Of a stretch of 64,000 nucleotides of DNA, positions 1 through 11,572 are shown piece after piece. The position numbers and the translations under genes are program-made. The notes under the pieces were generated by a model. That model did no database searches, was not told where the DNA came from, and saw only the letters and a list, made by a program, of their open reading frames with translations. Source of the stretch: Lytechinus variegatus (taxonomy: Eukaryota; Echinodermata; Echinoidea; Temnopleuroida; Toxopneustidae); the NCBI RefSeq assembly GCF_018143015.1, contig NC_054758.1, positions 16,842,001-16,906,000 on the forward strand. Reading direction: 5' to 3'. Within the stretch, counting starts at the first letter, position 1. Each line of letters begins with the position of its first letter.

Positions 1-2049
1 ATGTACCTACAGTTAGGACGTCCTTAAATTCCTTTTGTATGTAATTGATTAGGCATTAAAATGAGAATTTAGGAGTATTGTAGATGATGGGTTTATCTGG
101 GTAACACTTGTTAATTTTGGGGAGGTGGATCTGCATTATGGGTGGGTTTTTTTTGTTTATTGAACAGGAATTATTGTAACAAGTTTTCAAATTGCCGAGT
201 GTTGTTCTATCAAAGTATTCAATCATTAGACAGACATCAAAACACAGGTACATGTAACTCTACCTTAGCCGACCTTCCATATTAAGTCAGATACATGTAT
301 TCGCCTAGTAAGTCAAAGTAAAATCTCAGACCAGATTATTAAAAACATGTGTAAAATAATTTGCGAGTCAAATTTCTCCTGAAGTCAAACAAATTTCTAT
401 GGTCCCAAAATATTGACTTACATGTAGGCAGAGTTACCTGCATAATATGTTCATAGGCATAGCACACATCATCAAATTCACCCACTAATCATTCCATCTA
501 TCCAATTTGACTATTATAATATTAAAGGAAACTGTTAAAAATTTGTAAATACATCTATTCTTAGAAATGTTTCATTTGTCCTTGGCACAAATTCAATTGA
601 TTTTCGCACTTAAATACTACTTACCAATCTGCAAAGCAATCCGTCATCAATGCAGTCCATTTAAATACATACTGATTAAAGTTTAAAACAAGATGATATC
701 TACGAACTAGCGGTTCTTTGGTATACAACAAACTGAACTGTGACAGAAGAAAAAAGTATGCGACTCCGAATCTGAAATGCTATCAAATCTCCCGCTCTGA
801 AATATCCGTAGTTCAAAAGTAAAATGGAATTTTTATTTTGATATCACAAATTGAGCAAAACATTTGAGTAATGAACCTTTCACGTGGCACATTTTCTAAA
901 TTTTAATCAATATGATCAAAAATAAGTTGGGAGCAATCTTTTTTGTCATGTATTCTTTCAACTTTTGAATGAAACCTTGACCAAAGCCAAATAATCATCA
1001 AATTAGAGAGCATTACAGATTTGGGGAAACTTGAAAAGAAAACTCACACATCACCCAAACTCTTGTGCAAAAGATTTATGAACTCTTAAAACTACAAAGA
1101 CTTCGAATAATACACTTTCATTTTAAAACATATCAAGAAAAAAAATCTTTATTACTCAGCCTTGAAAAATATAGCAGAATTATCAAAAGCACAAGATGAA
1201 AATTTACTCAACTTATCATCACGATTCACAATAATATTTTTGTTCATTATTGTTACGCACTGTTAACATAAAGAGAGTGAAATACATATCCATTGCAGAG
1301 AAAAGAAAAAAATATTACAATTTTGCAATGTTCTTCGTGTTCATACCCCATTTGTCAGGGATACTCATATTCATTCAATTTCAATTCTAAGATATATATA
1401 AATATATGATACCAACATATGTTTTAAAGCCCTTGTTATCCAATTACAATTGGAATAATCAGAATCAAGCACTTATCGTTGAATGGACCATGGTATACAT
1501 CATTATGCCACTGAAATCTAAACTTTGTGAATCAATCATACATGTACACTAAATTATACGCATATGCATTAAACTACTCTTAACTTTCTCCTTGCTGGCT
1601 AACATTAATCTATATCCTGGGGACCTATATCAACTATCATTATCACTATTGAAAAGAAACAAATGTTAAAAAAAATCAGTATCAAGATTTACATGTAGTT
1701 ATGCTTCCACTCGATAACATTCTCTTCAGCAGAAAAATCAATTATCAACTTAATATATGAATTCAATCATAATGTATTGCGTTGGCATGACACTCATTGT
1801 ACGTAAATGGTATATTGGCATGACAACGCAGTGTATTTTAGGAAGTAGTCAACGTTCATGTAAATATTTTGATAATGTTGCAAAAATATTGAATTTCAAA
1901 GATCACTTGGTCCAAAAATTACATTGTAAAACAAACACACATGTATTTTATTACTTTGCATTGGAGAAAGACATGTGAAAAGGGGAAAGAATTGTTTATC
2001 ATTGCATACATGTCTAGACCTTTTAATAAGTATAAACAAAACCAAACAT

Positions 2050-2460
2050 GACTTCACTCACACAATGCCCCCCCCCCCCCTTCCTCTCTCCTCCCTCTCA
2101 CAAACACACAACTTGAGATTGATGAAGAGGAAGCACATGCAGCGCTACTAAGTACATGTATGACATTACACAAATGGAATATAATACAAACAAAATTAAG
2201 GCATTTTCCATATTATTTTATTTCCCCACCTCTCAATTACAACTGGACACCCCCCCCCCCCCCCCTTCTCTCTCTCTCTCTTACATACACACACAATACA
2301 TGCACAAATGGAATTTATGAATATATGATACACACAAAAATAAGGCATTTTCCAAATTATTCTCCCGTCCCCACCTCTCAATTACCAACAGACACCCCCC
2401 CCCCTTCTCTCTCTCTCTCTGTCTTACACACTCACACACACACACTATACTTGCACATCA
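2050..2460. repeat. Tandem ~135-bp repeat with C, CT and CA runs
   Basis: Two clear units and a partial third share 'ACAAATGGAAT', then 'AAGGCATTTTCCA', then 'CCCCACCTCTCAATTA', then a run of C, a (CT)n run and CA repeats. The shared 11-mer recurs at 2169 and 2304, a period near 135 bp. ORFs across it are repeat translations. Confidence 0.7.
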
Positions 2461-2694
2461 AGTCTTTTCTGTACTACATGTACAAAAAACATTCCTCAGA
2501 TTTCTTTCTTTACTCACAATACTGTAATGACTCAAAAGTAACTTCAAGATAAATGACCAACAATGGCTTTAATGCACTTACAGTGTACAAACATAATCAT
2601 CTGGGCCATTTCATTGAAAAAAAATTTAAAAAATTAAACAATTCAGGAGTACATGTACATCAAATATATACAGTGTATAATGAATTTCACCTTG

Positions 2695-3060
2695 TTCTCT
2701 CTCTCCCTTCTTTTCTCCCTTTTTCTCACTATCTTTCTCCATCTTTCTCTTTCTCTATTTCACACACACACACACACACCCTCACACACAACCTATCTCT
2801 CTTCACTTCTCACTCCTTTCCTTGTCTAATAACCTTTTCTCTACTCTCCTCTCCTCGATGCTCATCTCTTTTCTCTTCTTTCATCTCCCTTCCTCTCTTT
2901 TCTTCTCTCCTCCCTTTTCTTCTGGCCCCTCCTCTTCATCCCTCTTCCATCCGCTCCTTTCCTCTCCTCTTTTCTTATCTTTTTTCCTCTTCTATCTTCT
3001 CTTCTCTATGCTCCTCTCCTCTTACATGTACAATACGTTCTCTCTGTTCCGCTTCTCTTC
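2695..3060. repeat. Polypyrimidine (CT-rich) low-complexity tract
   Basis: About 360 bp of nearly uninterrupted C/T on the + strand (TCTCT, CCTTTTCT) with a short (CA)n block at 2760-2780. The long Ser/Leu/Phe-rich ORFs over it arise from this composition and are not genes. Confidence 0.85.
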
Positions 3061-3300
3061 TTTGTCACTTCAAATGGACTTCCTTACTACATGTATACCA
3101 ACACAACACAGGAACAATTTATTACAGAATGTTGATCTCTTCTGCCAAGGTCATCATTCACCCACATAACACAGTCCAATACACACAAAAACACTACATA
3201 AGCTTCTAAAACTCTCTTGCTGAAATATATTGAAACAATCCAATAAATGCAAGGATAAAAGGGAGTGTTAAATTTGGGGATAATCATTAGCTGCTCAAAC

Positions 3301-3960
3301 CTCTAGGCCTTCAGTAGGGTACACTGTACAAACGATACTTGTCAACCAAATATCCATCTCAAATAAATTTTATTAGATTATTAGATCCTTTTTTTTCATA
3401 TGTCATTTCCACAGGATATGAACACAAGAATTTAGGTAAATTCAATCCAAACAATACGATTAAAAAAAAATTCTTAAATCAATTTAATTTCTCCAAATCA
3501 AATGTAATTTCATCACTTTCAAAATATTTTATAAAAAAAAACTTTGGTTTTCTTTGAAAATAAAATATAGTTGCTCTTTTATATATGCACTTTCCAATGT
3601 AGTCCACAACTCCAGGATTTGTAAATGTAGGCCAATGGTTAATTAATTATTGATATAGATTTGACTTTTAAAAATCGAAGCTGCGAGGTCCTGAATGTGT
3701 ATGTTAAAAAATAAAATTTACACTTGAAAACCATTATTCAGTGCTTCAAAATATAGAAAAATAAAGTGACTGCATCTTGCCAATATCCTTCCAGTTACAA
3801 ATATGGACCCTAAACAAAAACTTGAATGATGAATTTTTTTCAGTCACAGATCTCTATCTTGAGAATGTTGCATGAGTTTGCTTTCTTCTTCCTTGGTGTT
3901 TTTTATCATTAAAGTTCAGTTGTTGTATTTTTTCACAAGAACTTTTATATTCCAATGTCT
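3301..3960. other. No recognisable feature
   Basis: AT-rich DNA with short poly-A runs and no coding signal or terminal repeats seen. Confidence 0.4.
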
Positions 3961-4053
3961 TAATAATACAATAATAATAATAATAGCGTCATAAATACCC
4001 AGGGTAGCCACTTCAGTTCCGAAAACTGTTCTCCCAGCAGGCCCTGCTATTAA
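3961..4053 (-). mobile_element. SINE 3'-domain remnant with ATT-type tail
   Basis: On the minus strand this reads GCAGGGCC, GGGAGAACAGTTTTCGGAAC, GTGGCTACCCTGGGTA and ends in a (TTA)n tail. That block resembles a 3' domain shared by tRNA-derived SINEs of marine invertebrates, as I remember it. No A or B box was seen upstream, so it is a 5'-truncated copy. Confidence 0.5.
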
Positions 4054-4945
4054 TGTCTTAAAGAATATTGAGCTCTATTTTACAACTTTTTAATGAAAAT
4101 CTGTTCACTAAACTGTACCCTGGAGCGGTGGACTGGATTCCAGTCTTGCAGCAGAATTACATATATATTCCTTAGAATTTTTTCAAAGTCTGCATGAAAA
4201 AATGTTGAAGACCATAATACACCACTACAATGTATGCTCAATCTAGTTACAACAGTTGCTGAAATCAGAATTTCTGATATTATATATATGATAAAACATC
4301 AAATAACTTTAACTTTAGAAAAGCATCTTGATAGTTGACCAAGAGCTAGCTGTCTGTCTTTTTGCAAACAAATGTTTTAAACTATTTCAGGTTGTCAGAG
4401 GAACTTCACCCTGCTCTGATGTAGTTGGTTTAAATGAAAAGAAAAAAAACAAACATTGGGGAATATTTGGCAAAAATCCAACAGACTGAAAGAATGAAAG
4501 TATTTTTAAAGTTTAGCAGCTCACTCATTTAATTTCCATTGAAACTTACGAAATACAATTCCAAGCAGGTACAAAAATTAAAATCTGAAAAATCATTCCA
4601 TAACATTTTTCTACATCTACGGGACAGCTGCTTGTATGACATCACATATTCAAGCCTAAACAAACAAAAAAGTCAGTTCTTTTTCTTTCTTTCTTTAATG
4701 GACTTTCATTAAACCTTCATATTTCTTTTATTTGTAAAATTATCATCATGGTCAACTTTCCGGGTAGCCCTTAAATTAATCTAACATTTACAATTTGAAG
4801 TCGCAATCAGAACACCGGTAGGCCTATCTTTATTTATTATAGACCTGTAATGTCATGAATGTTGTTGCTGGAAGTTTTGTAATTTTTCTTCACATTTCAA
4901 TTCAAGCTTTTTCTTCAAAATTATTAAAAAATACAGGGCCTGCAC
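4054..4945. other. No recognisable feature
   Basis: AT-rich sequence. A possible minus-strand splice acceptor (T-rich tract then TTTAG) lies near 4660, but the reading frames beyond it do not give a convincing exon. Confidence 0.4.
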
Positions 4946-5663
4946 CTAGCCCTACACAACGAACAATTGTGTACAACGGATAGCGGAGCGTGAACGTAGC
5001 AGTCGTGTACAGTTTTGCTTATTACATGACGTCATCCAGCCCTTGCCGAGAACCAATTTATGAATGAAAATATAGTAAGCATGCGCAGTGCAAGCCTTTT
5101 AATTCCCCACACAGAATTCCACCAAAACAAGTGTGCAATTCTCTATCACCTCGTACCAAAATCGACCTAGAATTTCACTTTCCCGTATTTTATATGAATT
5201 ATGAAAGGTATTCTCGGAGGATCTATTTTCTCACCGATACTGCACAGGTAAGCAAATTTCGATTACTTCTTGCTTTTCCGTCAAAATCTTACGAATTAGC
5301 GTCTATATGTCATCGTGTTCGTTGGAATTTGTAGTCTATCGCAACGTGCACAAAGTCAATTGGCTTCCGGGTTTCGGAGCGTCGCGTGAATATGCATGAA
5401 ATTGCAGAGTTTCGATAATTTTTGATCGATACCGGAGCGATCCGATCACGAACCAAAACCATTTACGGCGTACACAACGTGACCGGATATCGTTATCGCT
5501 ATCGCTATCGATACTTCCGCACGCAGTCCGAAGGAATTATTTTTGGGACCACGTGGTCATGACGTGATCTGCGCGATTGACCAATCAGCGGTCTTCGAAT
5601 CGCTGTGCGGAGACGATCTATCCGTTGTACACAGTCTATGGACAATTGTTCGTTGTGCCCTAG
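4946..5663. mobile_element. Non-autonomous DNA transposon, ~718 bp, terminal inverted repeats
   Basis: The left end reads CTAGCCCTACACAACGAACA; the reverse complement of the right end reads CTAGGGCACAACGAACAATT. Both continue through ACAATTGT to GTACAACGGATAG, giving imperfect inverted repeats of about 40-48 bp. The interior is richer in CpG than its surroundings and has TGACGTCA at 5027. There is no transposase ORF. No target duplication could be settled. Confidence 0.6.
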
Positions 5664-6119
5664 ATGTAATAACTGTTGTCATATCAGACGATCGAGAAAT
5701 CATCAGGTTAGACAGAGTCAGACTCAGCTCAGCCTCAGAGAATGAGAGTTCAGACTAGCACTGCAGAGCAGAGCAATATTAGAATAGAGACAGCCGGGGC
5801 CAGGCATGGCTGCATGCACGGGCCACTGCACTGGCCGACAGTGAAAGAGCAGTCAATTAATTATATTTATGAATGATCAGGCAAAAATATCACTATCAGG
5901 CCTTATTTTATCATTAAGTCCCCTAACCTACATGTTACAATACGAGCAGAATATAACGGATAAACAATGTTAAAAGAAACAATGGAAATCAACACATTCA
6001 TGAAGAAACATAATTTGCACAGTCCCATTTACTTAATCTTGTGTGGTCTCACTCTGCGGCTCACACACGCAGTCCGACACAACGCCACATTTCAAAGGCA
6101 ATTTAGTCAGTGAACATAC
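5664..6119. other. Intergenic, no clear feature
   Basis: No repeats or ORFs of note. It sits directly downstream, on the minus strand, of the candidate first exon at 6120-6152, so it would be intron if that exon is real. Confidence 0.35.
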
Positions 6120-6152
6120 CGTAAACAGCTCCGATCTTATATCCCCTGACAT
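6120..6152 (-). CDS. Candidate first coding exon (MSGDIRSELFT...), weak
   Basis: On the minus strand an ATG in good context (AAG before it) opens 11 codons, MSGDIRSELFT, followed by the donor GTATGT in phase 0. The 100-170 bases upstream look like a 5'UTR/promoter with an ETS-like CCGG core ('ACATCCGGGTT') and 'CATCGCCATCTT'. No continuation exon was found between this point and the left edge, and I do not recognise the peptide. It may be the start of a gene whose other exons lie outside the window, or chance. Confidence 0.25.
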
Positions 6153-6604
6153 CTTCTTGTCATCAAAATATGAATTTGAAAGAATTTACACGTTTTGATA
6201 TTTCATCAAAGTAGAATTCCAGCTCAACAAATTCGGTAGAAGATGGCGATGTCAATCCAGAAATCCCGCAGTCTTCGAAAATAACCCGGATGTAAGGCCC
6301 TCTACGTCAAATCGCACATCAAAAATTGAGATTTTTTTTAAATGTACCAATTTTTAGAATAAAATCTAACTAAAATTTTACACAAAAAGAATTGATAAAG
6401 TGCTAGTTAATATTTTTTAGTAAAAAAGACAACTCATTGCATGGGGGAAAATGTGAAAATTTAATGTGTGAAATTTCGTTTTTAATTCATACTTGGTAGT
6501 ATACACTCTATTTCAAAATGGTAAAAACTTGATGTGTCAGCAATGCAATTTGAAGTCATGATAAAAATAAGTAATTCTACTTATTAAATATCAGTTGCGG
6601 ATCA
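6153..6604. other. Possible upstream/promoter region of the candidate exon; otherwise featureless
   Basis: The part next to 6152 is less AT-rich and has several CpGs. 6310-6600 is plain AT-rich DNA with no repeats recognised. Confidence 0.3.
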
Positions 6605-6854
6605 CAGGGGCACATCCGGCCCCAGGCCTGTCCCCACCACCACCCCTTTGAGAGCCATAATAAAAATTTTAATGAAAATATGCCGTTCAAACACAAGTGT
6701 GCCCCCCCTAATTGAAAGACGGAGCATTTATTTAAATGGGAAAATGTAGTTTATACACAAGTGAGGATTTCTCTTTCCTTATTTTTGGGGGGTAAAAATT
6801 TCCTCGGGAAAATGTGCCCCCCCCCCCCCTTGGAAAATCCTGGATCCGTCCCTG
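6605..6854. mobile_element. C-run-containing MITE, hAT-like ends
   Basis: It starts CAGGGGCACATCCGG and ends GGATCCGTCCCTG, so the ends are imperfect inverted copies of CAGGG(G/A)C...GGATCC, as in many hAT-type MITEs. Inside are runs of 7 and 14 C after the phrase 'AAGTGTG' or 'AAATGTG'. No 8-bp target duplication survives. Confidence 0.55.
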
Positions 6855-6869
6855 GTTAATATAGCCATT

Positions 6870-7535
6870 TCAGGGCGTCACCACGGGTTTTTTTAGGGGA
6901 GGGACAAGATGACTAATGAGTGACGTCACTATTTTCACAATTGAATTATCCGGGTAATATAGAGTTATATTACATAGGTCATGTAGATTCGAATCAGTGA
7001 TAGGTCAATACGCCATCACGTGACCATAGCTGCGAGGATCGCATTTGTTATATTCTAGGTTTTGACGTCACTTTAGGGAATATACTGCGTTGTATTTTCA
7101 ATTGCGGCGTTATATTCACTAAGGTGACGTCACTCGATCGTTGCATACAAGTTGCGTAACAAGGTAGTTTATATGATGTACGCGCTAGTGTTAACGCGTC
7201 GATTGCATGAAGAACGCGCTTGATGTATTTTCCAAAAAATATCTATTATGACGTAGATGGATCAGAGCTGTACCAAGAATTTCGGGTTTGAGCCAGATGA
7301 TGAATGCAATTTGTGATGGCGAATCCACATAGACTATATAATATAACAGATATTGCCTGGTCTATCGTTTTAATAAATAACATTTCAACACTCCCCTCCG
7401 AAGCTATATTTTTCCCTCAGCGCTGCGCGCTTCGGGCAAAATATAATCCCTTGGGAAAAATATAACTCCGTCGGGGAGAGGAAATGTTATATTCAAACTC
7501 TAGGTAGGCAATATCTGTATAATATGACTCGAGTT
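6870..7535. repeat. Repeat-like segment with three TGACGTCA (CRE) palindromes
   Basis: Perfect TGACGTCA sites lie at 6921, 7063 and 7125. The stretch has several short self-complementary blocks around 'ATATTTTTCCC' and 'GGGAAAAATAT' near 7410-7475, and many CpGs. It is probably a mobile element, but matching ends could not be defined. Confidence 0.4.
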
Positions 7536-7537
7536 CT

Positions 7538-7750
7538 GGGGGTGTTTCACAAAGATTTAAGTATGACTTAGAGTCGCACTTAAATGTTTAGTTGCACGCA
7601 GTATAAAAGGCATGACAGCATTGGTAAGATCATGCCAAGAGGACGCGCACTACTGCGTATTGATCAATAAGATTGCGCGTTGCATATCATGTACGCGTCG
7701 ACATTTAAGTGCGACCTAAGTCATACTTAAATCTTTGTGAAACACCCCCC
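7538..7750. mobile_element. MITE, ~213 bp, long TIRs (GGGGGTGTTTCACAAAG)
   Basis: The left arm GGGGGTGTTTCACAAAGATT is mirrored by AATCTTTGTGAAACACCCCC at the right end. Complementarity continues about 48 bp through the motif AAGTATGACTTAG. There is no coding capacity. Confidence 0.8.
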
Positions 7751-8179
7751 TGTTTCTGTTCACTTTTTAATGGGAAATTCAACTTTTCTTTGGTATCATC
7801 TTACAAAGCTACTTAAAGTCTATACATTTAGACAAAAATCAAATTTGATGAAAAATGGATCTAACCCCTTTTGCAACTGAGCTCTTCATATTTAGTTTCA
7901 CAACTTCAAATAGCAATAACCATGATAACCAACAAACCAAAACTATGTGATGCGTATGAAGGCTGCACAATGTACAACGATCTGTTTTCTGTATCTTATG
8001 TATTTAAAAAAAATTAAAAAGGGTGAAAAGTCAGCATTATAATTTCCATCAAACATTTTCCATACTGAGATTAATTATTTGGACATCATCTCTTATTTTT
8101 GTTTTGCCTCACTCATACATTTTCCATGAAAAGATAGACTGTAAACGAATCCCCCCCCCCCGCCTCTGGTTAGTAAATT

Positions 8180-8783
8180 GTTAAAGGAAAAATCCACCCA
8201 AACATAAACTTGATTTGAATAAAAAGAAAACAATATAAGAAGCATAACACTGAAAATTTTCATCAAAATCGGATGTAAAATATGAAAGTATTATGCATGG
8301 CATTTTAAAGTTTTGCTTCATTTTACAAAACAGTTATATGCACATCTCGGTCGGTATGCAAATGAGGAACTGATGACATCACTCACTCATTTATTTTGTA
8401 TTTTATTATATGAAATATGAAATTTTTTTATTTCTCATCATTGTCATGTGAAATGAAGTTTCATTCCTCCCTGAACACGTGGAATTCCATTATTTTAACA
8501 TTTTGTGCTTCAGGCAAGGAGGTCCTAATCGTCAAATTCGTAAAAATTGAAATATTGTATAATTCAAACAATTAAAAAAAAAATAGTGAGTGAGTGAGTG
8601 ACATCATCGACTCTCTCATTTGGATGTAACTGGCTCGTTCATATAACTATTTTGTTGAAACTTTGAAACGTCATAACTTTCTTATTTTACATCCGATTTT
8701 GATGAAATTTTCAGCATTGTGCTTGTCTGATTTTTCTCTATTGATTCAAATCAAAATTTTTCTGAGGTGGACTTGACCTTTAA
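8180..8783. mobile_element. TTAA-flanked MITE, ~600 bp
   Basis: TTAA at both ends (8180-8183 and 8780-8783) encloses inverted arms beginning AGGAAAAATCCACC and ending GTGGACTTGACCT. The inner arms hold the paired phrase 'AAAATTTTCATCAAAATCGG' / 'CCGATTTTGATGAAATTTTC'. The TTAA flanks match the target preference of piggyBac-type transposases. Fragments of the same family lie at 20517-21028, 22273-22390 and 24112-24228. Confidence 0.75.
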
Positions 8784-9567
8784 CGTAGGCCGTATTTACT
8801 GAGGGATCTGTAAGAGAAACATTTCCCGGGAGGCGAGGAGAGGGTAGGTCCAATGCCTTCGTTCCTGGATCTATCCAGGTGACTTCTTTATCTATTTGCT
8901 TGTCATAAAATATTTTCGATGATGATTACGTACACTCATGTCAAGGCATCCCCTCTCATAAATAGGATTCCGCCCCTAATATAGAATCAAATTCTTCATC
9001 TCAAAACTATACTCGGGACATGTTTTCTGTATTCTCTAATATTGTTGCTGTTTCACCTAATTTTCTAATCACTGTAAAATATGCAAAATTTTCAGTTTTA
9101 GTTTCAGTTTGGTTTATTTTCATATCTCATAAAATATCAAATGCAATTTAACGTCCATTTAAAGACAGTAAATCATAAGTAATAAAATAATACAATACAT
9201 CATCATCATTCACGATAAATAAGACAAATGTTATGCAATGCAGCATTCAGATTGGAGACAGATATATCAATAAGATGAGGATATGAAGGGCAAACTATTA
9301 AAAAGCAGAGCATGTCATTTATAGTTTCCCTATTAATAAAATTGTAAGCAGTTGTCAACTTGTTTTAATATCAATATGTTACAAGAGAGGAAGGAGAAAG
9401 AGAAACAAATATTTCCTAGAAAAAAAACAAAGAAGAAAGAGGTGAAAAAAGAGTGAAAAAAGACAAACAGAAAAACAGAGTGAGGTGTACTGAAAATGAG
9501 AGGAACAAAAGATGAAAGAATATTCAAATCGGTTTTATCCATTGGCCTGTTGGATTATATTAATCTA
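8784..9567. other. Intergenic; possible LINE/SINE 3' tail near 9090
   Basis: No gene. On the minus strand 9088-9120 reads as repeated AAACTGAAA-type units, like the microsatellite tail of a non-LTR retroelement, but no element body could be identified. 9400-9480 is A/G-rich. Confidence 0.3.
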
Positions 9568-9850
9568 CACTGTTAAAAAAACGTGATTTTACAGAATATA
9601 AACAGAAGATTTTGCAGAAAGCAATAACAGAATCATTCTGTAAATTCATAAAACAGGAATTTTTCTGTAATTTAACAGAACAGGTCTGTTTAAAAAGGGG
9701 AAAAGGATGTTTTATTCAAGGAAATTTGTAAGATTCCATACTCCAAATACCAATTTCTTGTAAGATTACGCAAATCGGTAAGATTACAGGTGTTCTCGAG
9801 ACTCTGCTGCAGGAACTTCTTTTATTTTGAGGATAAATTTTCTAACAGTG
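9568..9850. mobile_element. MITE, 283 bp, TA target duplication
   Basis: The element begins CACTGTTA and ends TAACAGTG, flanked on both sides by TA, as for Tc1/mariner-type insertions. The right half ('GGTGTTCTCGAGACTCTGCT') matches the element nested at 11760-12043, which is 284 bp long. Confidence 0.75.
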
Positions 9851-10199
9851 TAAATTATTTTGGTTTTCTCTCGGTTTCTTATAGAAGTTAATTGTATACT
9901 AGCTCAAGTCCCGATACCAGAATAAATGGTCATAGAAACAAGTTACTACTTCAAATGTGAAATAGGAATATGTTAATAAAAAAAATCCCTATTGAGCACA
10001 ATCATATACCTAAATTTAGGGTTCTATATGGTCTGTATAATGTAAAATGAGAATGCACCGATCTTCAAAGCTTTATATCGTTGATCACATACCATCAACC
10101 CATTGTTGCCGTGACAACAGACGCCAATTCGTTCTGGATATTGAATTTTCCACGGGCGAAATTACGGCAAGTGATGCGAGAACTGCCAAGGACAAGTGA

Positions 10200-10405
10200 T
10201 CAGAGATATATGGTCGGAGAAATAAACGTCAGAGAGGGAGAGAGAGAGAGAGGGGTATGATTATGTAGGAGAGGAAAATAAAAGAATGTGAGAATGGTTG
10301 TCAGCGTGACAAAAAGAAGAGAGAAATAGAAAGAGGGGAAGAGGGAAAGGGAGAGAGAGGGGAGAGGGGGGACTCGGAGGAGGAGGGGGTGGGGGTAGAG
10401 AGTGG
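10200..10405. repeat. GA-rich low-complexity tract
   Basis: Purine-rich sequence (GAGAGAGAG, AGAGGGAAAGGG). Minus-strand Ser/Leu/Pro-rich ORFs over it are compositional. Confidence 0.75.
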
Positions 10406-10452
10406 GCATATTGTTCAGGAGGAAAGTCGTGCCGAGAGCAGACAATAGCACA

Positions 10453-10683
10453 GCAGGGCCGTCGCCAGGGGGGGTGCGGAGGGTGCGAACGCACCCCCCT
10501 TCAGAACCAAAAAAAAAAAAAACGGAGGGGGGGTAGGGATACTTGAGGGCTCTTTTGAAAAAGATCTGGCCGGCGGGCTATATAACTGCATGAAATTTAG
10601 TTAATACGTTGTTTTTTGTGTTTTTGTGTTTTTTTTCATAAAAAGCACCCCCCCCCCTAGAAAAAAGCTGGTGACGGCCCTGC
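10453..10683. mobile_element. MITE, 231 bp, TIR GCAGGGCCGTC, ACA flanks
   Basis: Ends are GCAGGGCCGTCGCCAG and CTGGTGACGGCCCTGC, nearly perfect inverted repeats, with ACA directly outside both ends as a possible 3-bp duplication. The interior has homopolymer A, G and C runs. Confidence 0.75.
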
Positions 10684-11109
10684 ACAGTGTTTCATAAATT
10701 ATTCAACACAAATTTGCAATGTCATGATGATGATAATAATGCATCCTTCTTCTGTGTCTACCATCCTCCCTAAGCATTTAACATAAATATGTGTGGTGTA
10801 ACCATTTAATACAATTCTTCTGCATTTTTGTATACTAAAGTTTATTAGTGTGTAATAAAAGAGCTGTTAAGAGCTTTAAGTAAATGTCAGGGTTTATGGA
10901 AAGTCAGTGCCCTTCCACCTTTGCTGGGTATCGAACCCCGGAGCTGCCTGTCTTGGGAACTTGACCGCATAATATTATAGTCGCGGAACCCGGATTAATT
11001 CAATATCACACTCAAAATTTCTTTGCAAATCATCATGAATGTAATTTATCATCGCATTTGTTTACCTGTTGTACTTAAATTTCCAGTCTGAATATGTTTG
11101 GTTGCTAAA
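10684..11109. other. Intergenic with a degenerate tRNA-like B box on the minus strand
   Basis: The minus strand around 10940-10920 reads GGGGTTCGATACCCAGC, close to a pol III B box with a partial T-arm. No convincing A box or cloverleaf was found, so this is at best a decayed tRNA-derived SINE. Confidence 0.3.
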
Positions 11110-11340
11110 CAGTGGCGTTCCTAGGATTTTCCAAAGGGGGGGGGGGGCAAATTCGTCCGTCAAAAAAATTGACGCGCAAAAAAAAGGGTCTTCAAGTTCA
11201 AAGGAGCGGGAACTTGTGGCTCGTAGGCTCGTAAGGGATCAGTTGTGACTCGTCAAGGGGGGGGGGGGCAGGGACGTCCCTTGCATAGGTTGTGGCTCGT
11301 CAAGGGGGCAGTCTGCCCCCCCCCCTTAGGTACGCTAGTG
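11110..11340. mobile_element. hAT-type MITE, 231 bp, 8-bp target duplication
   Basis: The ends CAGTGGCGTTCCTAGG and CCTTAGGTACGCTAGTG are imperfect inverted repeats. A perfect 8-bp direct repeat, TTGCTAAA, flanks the element at 11102-11109 and 11341-11348. An 8-bp duplication with CA..TG ends is typical of the hAT superfamily. Long G and C runs lie inside. Confidence 0.85.
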
Positions 11341-11572
11341 TTGCTAAATAAGTATAGCTGGCAATGCCTTTCCACTCCACGCAAAATAATGATTGGTTTT
11401 CGTTAGTAGGCCTATATCATGCATGGTGATTCCAAATCGGTCACGATCGATTACTCATTGATCATAAGTGGGTTGATTTAAATTGTTTTATTCAGCAAAA
11501 TATAATCCATTGTTGCTATATAGTCAAACAAACGAAACCGACTCAGACAGATCAACGCTATAGGGTTTTTTA

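Larger units (their letters stand above)
1..3300. other. AT-rich stretch without recognised genes; TACATGTA cluster
   Basis: No ORF here looks like a real gene: the longest ones are translations of pyrimidine or CA repeats. I find no MITE-type terminal inverted repeats, in contrast to most of the window. The 8-bp palindrome TACATGTA occurs about ten times, near 248, 291, 419, 1540, 1690, 2155, 2475, 2650, 3024 and 3090. The lack of transposons could mean a long 3'UTR or conserved non-coding DNA, but no gene could be attached to it. Confidence 0.5.

Noticed and set aside
2160-3209. 130-218-residue ORFs rich in Ser, Leu, Phe and His
   Set aside because: They translate (CT)n, (CA)n and C-run repeats; no splice context or protein-like composition.
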